The notes under the pieces are model-generated. The model worked only from the letters and a program-made list of their open reading frames with translations. It was not told the origin of the DNA and did no database searches. From the NCBI RefSeq assembly GCF_013133795.1, contig NZ_JABGBN010000002.1, positions 310,001 through 374,000 on the forward strand: a stretch of DNA of 64,000 nt. Reading direction: 5' to 3'. This document shows positions 57,430-64,000 of this stretch, piece by piece (position 1 is the first letter of the stretch; every line of letters starts with the position of its first letter). The stretch comes from Pelistega suis. Lineage in GTDB: Bacteria; Pseudomonadota; Gammaproteobacteria; Burkholderiales; Burkholderiaceae_B. The translations under genes were made by a program, and so were the position numbers.

Positions 57430-58612
57430 AGGTGTGCGGAGACGTTTCGATGCATAAAGCGGGTTAGGCGAACGTAGTGAGGCTCTGTTCGAGCGACTGC
57501 GCGAAAACGTGCAGCGAACCTTTTGTAGCAATAGGTACTGCCTGATATAAACAGTTCGCTCTATATCGTCCTCACTACAGAACATTGTGTATTCGCTCGG
57601 ACAGCAAAGTGCATCGCTATCGCTCGCCGTTTGCAAACTCGCTCGGTACATCAAGTTCTCTTCGTGAGGACTGCCAGTAGCTAGCACTATCATCTAAGCC
57701 AGATTGTCGGAGAATATAACTGATTGTTAGCAGTACAATGTTTACTCAAGCACTTAAAGGTTTGCGGAGACGTTTCGATGCACAAAGCGAGTTAGGCGAG
57801 CGATAGCGAGGCTCTGTTCGAGCGACTGCGCGGAACGTGTAGCGAACCTTTTGTGGCAATAAGCACATGGCAGTTTTAGTCTTAATCGTCTTTACTGCAG
57901 AACTTATACATTGATTAGACCATACTGCAGACAGTCCACTATATATCGTCCTCACTACAGAACATTGTGTATTCGCTCGGACAGCAAAGTGCGTCGCTGA
58001 CGCTTGCCGTTTGCAAACTCGCTCGGTACATCAAGTTCTCTCCGTGAGGACTGCCAGTAGCTAGCACTATCATCTAAGCCAGATTGTCGGAGAATATAAC
58101 TGATTGTTAGCAGTACAATGTTTACTCAAGCACTTAAAGGTTTGCGGAGACGTTTCGATGCACAAAGCGAGTTAGGCGAGCGATAGCGAGGCTCTGTTCG
58201 AGCGACTGCGCGGAACGTGTAGCGAACCTTTTGTGGCAATAAGCACATGGCAGTTTTAGTCTTAATCGTCTTTACTGCAGAACTTATACATTGATTAGAC
58301 CATACTGCAGACAGTCCACTATATATCGTCCTCACTACAGAACATTGTGTATTCGCTCGGACAGCAAAGTGCGTCGCTGACGCTTGCCGTTTGCAAACTC
58401 GCTCGGTACATCAAGTTCTCTCCGTGAGGACTGCCAGTAGCTAGCACTATCATCCAAGCCAGTCTACCGGAGAGGTTTTTAATCACAAAGCGAGTTTGAT
58501 GAACGAAGTGAGACACTGTTCGAGCAACTGATAAAAACCTGTAGGTAGATTGGCGTATGCGCTCGGTACTTCAAGTTCTCTCCGTGAGGACTACCAGCCG
58601 CGAGCACTATCA
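57430..58612. repeat. Tandem palindromic repeat block (four units)
   Basis: Four related units follow the SCO1-type gene. A stretch from 57663 to 58454 is a perfect tandem repeat with period 380. Each unit is a long imperfect inverted repeat: left arm from CGGAGA through AAAGCGAGTT and GGCGAGCGATAGCGA to CTGTTCGAGCGACT; right arm in reverse from TTCGCTCGGACAG through TCGCTATCGCTCGCC and AACTCGCT to TCTCCG. Unit 1 (57430) and unit 4 (58466) are diverged or shortened. Small frames read through it are repeats of each other and carry no recognised domain. Confidence 0.85.
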
Positions 58613-58758
58613 CTCACAAATACACCATATTCTGCAGTAAATAATCGTGATTTAATCTCAATATAACTTGTGTTTTTACCACAAATTATATTGCAACATT
58701 AAATACTTACTGATATAATAGCCGTTTTGCTGAATTAACTTAATAGAAGATACTCATT

Positions 58759-59022
58759 ATGGCCAATACTGCCCAAGCTCGTAAACGTGCTCGCCAAGCT
58801 GTAGCACGCAATAAACACAACTCTAGCCTACGTTCTTTACTACGCACTTCTATCAAGCGCGTACGTCAAGCTATCGAAGCAGGTGATCAAGCTAAAGCTA
58901 ACGAAGTTTTCTCTCGCGCAACTAGCGTAATCGATCGCGTTGCTGATAAGAAAATCATTCACAAAAACAAAGCTGCTCGTCATAAAAGCCGTTTGGCTGC
59001 AGCTATCAAAGCCCTAGCTTAA
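58759..59022 (+). CDS. rpsT: 30S ribosomal protein S20
   Basis: An 87-residue basic protein starting [20 protein letters not shown], the standard S20 opening, and ending in [18 protein letters not shown]. It binds 16S rRNA early in 30S assembly. The 140 bases upstream, after the repeat block, are AT-rich and should hold its promoter. Confidence 0.98.
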   Translation: MANTAQARKRARQAVARNKHNSSLRSLLRTSIKRVRQAIEAGDQAKANEVFSRATSVIDRVADKKIIHKNKAARHKSRLAAAIKALA

Positions 59023-59091
59023 TTTAAAGGTAAATATTAAGTTGCGTTGGTAGTCCTCTCTAAATAATTACCTCAACGCTTAGGGTTCAGC

Positions 59092-59127
59092 AAAAAAAGA
59101 CGCTATTTCAACAAATAGCGTCTTTTT
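59092..59127 (+). terminator. Terminator after rpsT
   Basis: AAAAAAAGACGCTATTT and AAATAGCGTCTTTTTTT form a long perfect stem with a CAAC loop and T tail. Confidence 0.9.
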
Positions 59128-59280
59128 TTATCTACAAAATTTGAACAAGCATGAATATCTTGCCCCCATAAAGATTAAAAATTTGAATATAAAACAGTCC
59201 CAAACCCTCATCAATAGCATCTTACCCCCAAAAAACCTTCCTCCATATCATCTCATAGACATATCGATGTAGTAGACATT

Positions 59281-59308
59281 AAAAAAGCACTCTATTTGAG
59301 TGCTTTTT
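59281..59308 (-). terminator. Terminator of the DUF3579 gene
   Basis: AAAAAGCACTC and GAGTGCTTTTT pair around TATTT directly after the stop codon of the minus-strand gene. The 59128-59280 interval has nothing else recognisable. Confidence 0.85.
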
Positions 59309-59309
59309 A

Positions 59310-59600
59310 TCATTCAAACTCGGACTCTCCGATGGTTTCAATCGTCAAATCATTATCCACCGCAAAATCATTCACAAATTTCCAAGCTCGAGGCTCTAAC
59401 TGCCGCAAACGTTCATCGACAATTAAACACTTGTGGCCGTCTTTATCACTAGGAATGACATAAGGAGAATAAGTAAGATGACTAGACTGAATACCCGGTG
59501 GACGAAACTGAGCCATCACACCTGCAAGTCGCTCCGCCCAATCGCTAGGACGAAACTTCTGCCCTGATTTCGTTAAACCGTAAATAATTAACTGTTGCAC
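59310..59600 (-). CDS. DUF3579 domain protein
   Basis: A 96-residue cytosolic protein with the conserved opening QLIIYGLTKSGQKFRPSDWA and RLAGVMAQF, and PRAWKFVNDFA near the end. DUF3579 proteins are widespread in Burkholderiales and often lie between rpsT and argF, as here. Function unknown. Confidence 0.88.
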   Translation of the reverse strand: MQQLIIYGLTKSGQKFRPSDWAERLAGVMAQFRPPGIQSSHLTYSPYVIPSDKDGHKCLIVDERLRQLEPRAWKFVNDFAVDNDLTIETIGESEFE

Positions 59601-59782
59601 TTGCGTAAACTCTGCAAAGTCTTAAAAGAGTTATTTTATTCTATTTACGTCAGAATTTCGACAATTTTTCATAATATTGGTATTATTAACTTTCGTTAGT
59701 TTTTCTGACTATCGCAGTAGCTTTTTTAGTGTCTGCCATAGCAAACAGGATTTATTTTTTTATTATTCAATGTGTGTTGCAT

Positions 59783-60736
59783 ATGACTACTCCAAATAAC
59801 TCTAACGCACCAATGCGTCATTTCTTACAACTAACTGATTTTTCAGCCCAAGAAATTCTTTATATTTTGGATCGCGCTCGCTATATCAAACAAAAATTCA
59901 AACGCTATGAGCCTCATATGCCACTACACGATCGTACCCTTGCGATGGTTTTTGAAAAAGCCAGTACACGCACTCGCGTTTCATTTGAAGCCGGTATGTA
60001 TCAAATGGGCGGTCTTGTCATCAACCTGACATCAAACGACTCTCAGCTAGGTCGCTCAGAGCCTATCGAAGATACGGCACGTGTCATTACCCGCATGGTT
60101 GACATTGTGATGATTCGCACCTTTGAGCAAACACGTCTAGAGCGCTTTGCTGCACACTCTCGTGTTCCTGTTATCAATGGTCTCACTAATGAATTCCATC
60201 CTTGCCAAATCCTTGCTGATTTACTCACTTATGTCGAACACAAAGGCAGCATTAAAGGCAAAACTGTTGCATGGATTGGTGATGCGAATAATATGGCTTA
60301 TACATGGTTACAAGCCGCTCAATTACTTGGCTTTAAACTGCATGTTTCTGCACCAAAAGGTTATCAATTAGATCATGATCGTATTGGTTCAGTAAGTCCA
60401 GAACATCTTCAAGAATTTGACGACCCAATGGAAGCAGCCAAAGGGGCAGACCTCATCACTACCGATGTTTGGACTAGCATGGGCTATGAGCAAGAAAATG
60501 AAAAACGTCGTGTAGCATTTGCCAACTGGATGGTGGATAAAGAAATGATGTCTTTAGCCAATAAAGATGCCATCTTTATGCACTGCTTACCTGCCCATCG
60601 TGGCGAAGAAGTCAGTGCGGACGTTATTGATGGTCCTCAGAGTGTGGTTTGGGATGAAGCAGAAAATCGTCTACATGTTCAAAAAGCACTTATGGAATTC
60701 TTAGTTTTAGGTAAACAAGATACTCCAGCCGCATAA
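59783..60736 (+). CDS. argF: Ornithine carbamoyltransferase
   Basis: A 317-residue enzyme forming citrulline from ornithine and carbamoyl phosphate. Carbamoyl phosphate binding motif EKASTRTRVSFE, HPCQILAD, and HCLPAHRGEEV with the ornithine-site Cys are visible. The ATG at 59783 is family-typical; an upstream GTG would add a hydrophobic tail. It is followed by argG. Confidence 0.96.
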   Translation: MTTPNNSNAPMRHFLQLTDFSAQEILYILDRARYIKQKFKRYEPHMPLHDRTLAMVFEKASTRTRVSFEAGMYQMGGLVINLTSNDSQLGRSEPIEDTARVITRMVDIVMIRTFEQTRLERFAAHSRVPVINGLTNEFHPCQILADLLTYVEHKGSIKGKTVAWIGDANNMAYTWLQAAQLLGFKLHVSAPKGYQLDHDRIGSVSPEHLQEFDDPMEAAKGADLITTDVWTSMGYEQENEKRRVAFANWMVDKEMMSLANKDAIFMHCLPAHRGEEVSADVIDGPQSVVWDEAENRLHVQKALMEFLVLGKQDTPAA

Positions 60737-60814
60737 TCGCTTTTTTTCTATTCGATTAAAGCGTAAAATATGACGGTAATTTATTTTTATTAATATATTT
60801 TGTTGGATACACAA

Positions 60815-62035
60815 ATGAGCGATATTAAAAAAGTAGTTCTCGCCTACTCTGGCGGTCTTGATACATCAGTCATTTTAAAATGGCTACAAGATACTTATCA
60901 ATGCGAAGTTATTACATTCACTGCAGACATCGGTCAAGGTGAAGAATTAGAACCAGCTCGCCGCAAAGCGTTAAACTTTGGTATCAAACCAGAAAATATC
61001 TTTATCGATGATTTACGCGAAGAGTTTGTCCGTGACTTCGTCTTCCCGATGTTCCGTGCTAATGCCATCTACGAAGGTGAATACTTACTGGGTACTTCTA
61101 TCGCTCGCCCTCTTATCGCTAAGCGCCAAATCGAAATTGCTAATCAATTAAATGCGGATGCTGTATCGCATGGTGCGACAGGCAAAGGTAATGACCAAGT
61201 ACGTTTTGAATTAGGCTACTATGCGCTAAATCCAAATATCCGTGTTATCGCCCCATGGCGCGAATGGGATTTACTCTCTCGCGAAAAACTCTTAGATTAT
61301 GCTGAAAAAGCCGGTATCGAAATCGATATGAAGCACAAGCAAGGTGGCGCTCCTTACTCTATGGACGCCAACTTACTTCATATCAGCTACGAAGGTCGTC
61401 ACTTAGAAGACCCTAATGCCGAAGCCGAAGAAAGCATGTGGCGCTGGACTGTATCACCAGAACAAGCACCCGATTCTCCTGAGTATATCGACTTAGAATA
61501 CGAACGTGGCGATATCGTTGCCATCAACGGTGTACGTTTAAGTCCAGCCGCCGTATTAACTAAATTAAATGAGCTTGGTGGTAAACATGGTATTGGTCGT
61601 TTAGACCTAGTAGAAAACCGTTATGTCGGCATGAAATCTCGCGGTTGCTACGAAACTCCGGGAGGCACCATTATGCTCAAAGGTCACCGTGCGATTGAAT
61701 CAATCACATTAGACCGTGAAGTTGCTCACCTTAAAGATGACTTGATGCCACGCTATGCATCTTTAGTCTATAACGGTTACTGGTGGTCACCAGAGCGTAA
61801 AGCTTTACAAGTCTTAATTGACCACACACAACAACATGTTAACGGTTTTGTACGCCTCAAACTTTACAAAGGCAATGTCTATACCGTCTCTCGTGACTCA
61901 AAAGATAGCCTGTTTGATAAAACCATTGCTACTTTTGATGATGACGGTGGTGCTTACAATCAAGCGGATGCTGCTGGCTTCATCAAGCTCAATGCATTGC
62001 GTATGCGTATTGAAAGCAAAGCCGGTCGTAAATAA
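60815..62035 (+). CDS. argG: Argininosuccinate synthase
   Basis: The 406-residue enzyme ligates citrulline and aspartate with ATP. The P-loop-like motif is in [29 protein letters not shown] and YEGRHLEDP are typical. ATG at 60815 gives the usual start [10 protein letters not shown]. Together with argF it makes up two consecutive steps of arginine synthesis. Confidence 0.97.
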   Translation: MSDIKKVVLAYSGGLDTSVILKWLQDTYQCEVITFTADIGQGEELEPARRKALNFGIKPENIFIDDLREEFVRDFVFPMFRANAIYEGEYLLGTSIARPLIAKRQIEIANQLNADAVSHGATGKGNDQVRFELGYYALNPNIRVIAPWREWDLLSREKLLDYAEKAGIEIDMKHKQGGAPYSMDANLLHISYEGRHLEDPNAEAEESMWRWTVSPEQAPDSPEYIDLEYERGDIVAINGVRLSPAAVLTKLNELGGKHGIGRLDLVENRYVGMKSRGCYETPGGTIMLKGHRAIESITLDREVAHLKDDLMPRYASLVYNGYWWSPERKALQVLIDHTQQHVNGFVRLKLYKGNVYTVSRDSKDSLFDKTIATFDDDGGAYNQADAAGFIKLNALRMRIESKAGRK

Positions 62036-62051
62036 ACGATAAGCTTTACAC

Positions 62052-62116
62052 AAAGCCACTTCTTAACATCACCCTCAACTTTTATGAGGTCATTGTTTGA
62101 GGTGGCTTTCTTTTTT
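62052..62116 (+). terminator. Terminator after argG
   Basis: AAAGCCAC and GTGGCTTT close a structure containing an inner CCTCA/TGAGG stem, followed by a run of T. Confidence 0.75.
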
Positions 62117-62195
62117 AAAAGTGATTTTTGAGCTTTATTCCAGTCGCCTCATTCCAGAATCACTTATCCTAACATCATCATTTACTAAAATTCAT

Positions 62196-62525
62196 ATGTC
62201 TACAGCTATTCAACATCTTACTGTACAAACCCTCAAACAATGGCAAGATGAAGGAAAAGACTTTACCCTACTCGATGTTCGTCAAGATGATGAAGTCGCT
62301 TATGCTCATATCAAAGGCTATCAGCATATCCCTATGCACCTCATCCCTATCCGTCACGCGGAGATTTGCGATGATAAGCCATTAGTTATTTACTGCCATC
62401 ATGGTATGCGCAGTTATCAAGTCGGTTTATTTCTCGCCAATATGGGCTTTGAAGATGTTTATAACCTCCAAGGTGGTATTGATGCATGGTCAAAGGAAAT
62501 TGATCCCTCTGTTCCTCTTTACTGA
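62196..62525 (+). CDS. Rhodanese-like sulfurtransferase
   Basis: A 109-residue single rhodanese domain with the active-site Cys in VIYCHHGMRSYQVG and the usual opening FTLLDVRQDDEVAYAHIKG. It may move sulfane sulfur between small molecules or proteins. Started at MSTAIQHLTV; upstream in-frame codons read through the argG terminator. Stands alone. Confidence 0.9.
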   Translation: MSTAIQHLTVQTLKQWQDEGKDFTLLDVRQDDEVAYAHIKGYQHIPMHLIPIRHAEICDDKPLVIYCHHGMRSYQVGLFLANMGFEDVYNLQGGIDAWSKEIDPSVPLY

Positions 62526-62636
62526 TACTACCCCTCATCGCCAATCCAAGTGATGGAATCCCTATCCTAAAGAATACGGTTTAGCAGCAAATAACTGATA
62601 AATATCGCACAGTTTCCACACTACGGTTTTATTTCC

Positions 62637-62690
62637 TTGAGAAATATAAATTTAAGTGGTATGATTTATGATAATTATTCTCATTTATAT
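62637..62690 (+). promoter_or_regulatory. Sigma-70 promoter with overlapping Fur box
   Basis: TTGAGA (62637) and TATGAT (62660) are separated by 17 bases. Right after the -10, ATGATAATTATTCTCATTTA (62668-62687) matches the Fur-box pattern of repeated GATAAT and ATTATC-like hexamers. Iron-bound Fur would block transcription of the iron-transport operon. Confidence 0.75.
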
Positions 62691-62705
62691 TTCGGAGGAT
62701 TCCTG

Positions 62706-63731
62706 ATGAGATTTTCAACGGTGTTAAAACCATTATTTGTGGCATGCGCTCTAACCGCTTCTATTGCACAAGCCGCAGAAGTCAATATCTATACAACGCG
62801 TGAACCAGGTCTATTACAACCTTTACTAGACCAATTTACTAAGGATACTGGCATTAAAGCCAATACTGTGTTTGTTAAAGACGGTTTAGCAGAGCGTGTT
62901 GCTAACGAAGGTGATAAATCACCTGCTGACGTACTCATGGTAGTTGATATCGGTCGTCTCACAGAGTTAGCTGAAAAAGACCTTGCTCAACCTATTCAAT
63001 CTAAAGTATTAGAAGAAGTTATTCCTGCACAATACCGCGGTGCTGACGGCAAATGGTTTGCCCTCTCTTTACGTGACCGTATTTTATACGCTGCAAAAGA
63101 CTTAGACCTAAAGAGCTTTACCTATGAAGAACTTGCTGATCCAAAATGGAAAGGTAAAGTATGCATTCGCTCAGGTCAACACCCTTATAACACTAGTCTA
63201 ATTTCTGCTTTTATCGCACATAATGGTGAAGCAAAAACCGAAGAATGGTTAAAAGGCGTAAAAGCCAATCTAGCACGTAAAGCCGCTGGTGGTGACCGTG
63301 AAGTTGCTCGTGATATTCTAGCTGGTATTTGCGATATCGGTATTGCTAACTCGTACTACGTAGGTCGTATGCGTAATGCAGAAGAAGGGTCAGAGCAACG
63401 TCAATGGGGTGATGCCATCAAAGTTATTCGCCCAGTTTTTGCAAGTGCCAAAGACGGCGGTACTCATGCTAACGTCACTGGTGCCGTTGTTGCCAAACAC
63501 GCATCTAACAAAGAAAATGCCGTTAAACTGCTCGAATACTTAGTTAGTGAAAAAGCACAAGCCATGTACGCAAAAATCAATTACGAATACCCTGTTCGTG
63601 CCGGTACAGAGCTTGATCCTGTTGTTGCCTCATTTGGTGAGTTTAAAGCAGATGCCTTACCAATGGCAGAAGTACCTAAATATCGCAAAAAAGCGAGTGA
63701 ATTAGTGGACAAAGTTGGTTTTGATAACTAA
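62706..63731 (+). CDS. fbpA: Ferric iron ABC transporter binding protein
   Basis: A 341-residue periplasmic protein with a Sec signal (cut probably after AQA) and NIYTTREPGLLQPLL at the mature N-terminus, as in FbpA/FutA proteins. The tandem Tyr iron ligands lie in IANSYYVGRM. GGAGG precedes the ATG at 62706. It delivers Fe3+ to the permease encoded after it. Confidence 0.92.
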   Translation: MRFSTVLKPLFVACALTASIAQAAEVNIYTTREPGLLQPLLDQFTKDTGIKANTVFVKDGLAERVANEGDKSPADVLMVVDIGRLTELAEKDLAQPIQSKVLEEVIPAQYRGADGKWFALSLRDRILYAAKDLDLKSFTYEELADPKWKGKVCIRSGQHPYNTSLISAFIAHNGEAKTEEWLKGVKANLARKAAGGDREVARDILAGICDIGIANSYYVGRMRNAEEGSEQRQWGDAIKVIRPVFASAKDGGTHANVTGAVVAKHASNKENAVKLLEYLVSEKAQAMYAKINYEYPVRAGTELDPVVASFGEFKADALPMAEVPKYRKKASELVDKVGFDN

Positions 63732-63760
63732 TTTCACGCTATACTAATGATGTTTTGTTA

Positions 63761-63785
63761 AGGGGGGTATTCTACTCCCCTTTTT
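63761..63785 (+). terminator. Intercistronic hairpin after the iron-binding protein gene
   Basis: AGGGG and CCCCT pair with a T run after them, 29 bases behind the stop. Its place before the permease suggests partial termination, giving more binding protein than permease. Confidence 0.6.
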
Positions 63786-63801
63786 CCGTAAATAAATATC
63801 C

Positions 63802-64000
63802 ATGCAACTGCAGAAAAATAATAAACTTACCCTATGGCAAATTCTGGCTGGTTTGGTTGTGTTCAGCGTCGTTGCGCCGATTTTGACGCTACTGATTATC
63901 GCCTTAACTGGTCATTTTGATCATTGGTATAGTCTTATCCAATACGTCATTCCCAACTCCCTCAGTAACACGGCTATCTTATTAGTAGGCGTTGCCATTA
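63802..64000 (+). CDS. fbpB: Ferric iron ABC transporter permease, 5' end
   Basis: Only the first 66 codons lie in the window: MQLQKNNKLTLWQILAGLVV with a first membrane helix, then HWYSLIQYVIPNSLSNTAIL, which resembles the start of FbpB-type permeases. It follows the binding-protein gene on the same strand. The open end runs off the window. Confidence 0.75.
   Translation, partial: MQLQKNNKLTLWQILAGLVVFSVVAPILTLLIIALTGHFDHWYSLIQYVIPNSLSNTAILLVGVAI

Noticed and set aside
57746..58335. Two identical 69-codon frames on the minus strand
   Set aside because: They are copies of the 380-bp repeat read as protein; no recognised domain, no convincing ribosome site, and the diverged unit 1 does not keep the frame.
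57430..58612. CRISPR array
   Set aside because: Repeat period is 380 bases with long palindromic arms and no short repeat/spacer pattern, and no cas genes are present.

Overview
The window looks like chromosomal DNA of a low-to-medium GC betaproteobacterium, most likely an Alcaligenaceae member (Burkholderiales). The evidence is in the conserved parts: dapC, dapD, dapE and prmB in sequence; aceE-aceF-lpd with a lipoyl domain on the E3 subunit; a DUF3579 gene between rpsT and argF; and a TRAP-TAXI transporter. Genus cannot be fixed from sequence reading alone; Oligella- or Pelistega-like hosts are a guess.

Layout. 0-6 kb: TAXI-type TRAP transporter, a murein-lytic lipoprotein, an AI-2E family permease and tRNA-Leu(UAG). 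6-16 kb: an LTA-synthase-like sulfatase, then the lysine/DAP genes dapC, dapD, dapE, followed by prmB and a YheS-type ABC-F ATPase. A rhuM remnant and a hicAB pair sit between dapC and dapD. 16-45 kb is an accessory zone. It holds a second hicAB, four AAA ATPases with DUF4143 C-termini, a possible defence nuclease, redox genes, two complete arsR-arsC-acr3 operons in opposite orientation plus a broken third acr3, an arsB, an ada/alkB repair pair, a GC-rich copper-resistance block (copA, a double DUF305 protein, a metallothionein-like peptide, a cueR-type regulator) and many broken genes. 45-64 kb returns to core genes: lpd-aceF-aceE, a divergent PAS kinase/FixJ-type two-component system followed by folD, then prlC, a SCO1-type gene, a block of tandem palindromic repeats, rpsT, DUF3579, argF, argG, a rhodanese and the start of a Fur-type ferric iron ABC transporter.

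What stands out. The accessory zone contains exact 12-base DNA uptake sequences of several Neisseriaceae dialects, next to a visibly GC-rich copA. This indicates natural acquisition from more than one Neisseriaceae donor by a host that does not carry these words in its core genes. The copA block is bracketed by identical terminator repeats, and the larger 6.6-kb copper segment by two copies of a LysR-type divergent promoter region. Each of the four DUF4143 ATPase genes has its own set of short palindromes or repeats in front of it, which looks like private autoregulation. Between the SCO1-type gene and rpsT lie about 1.2 kb of a long inverted-repeat element, including a perfect 380-bp tandem duplication. 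The best candidate for a little-described system is the 303-residue helical-adaptor/coiled-coil/PD-(D/E)XK protein beside two of the DUF4143 ATPases.
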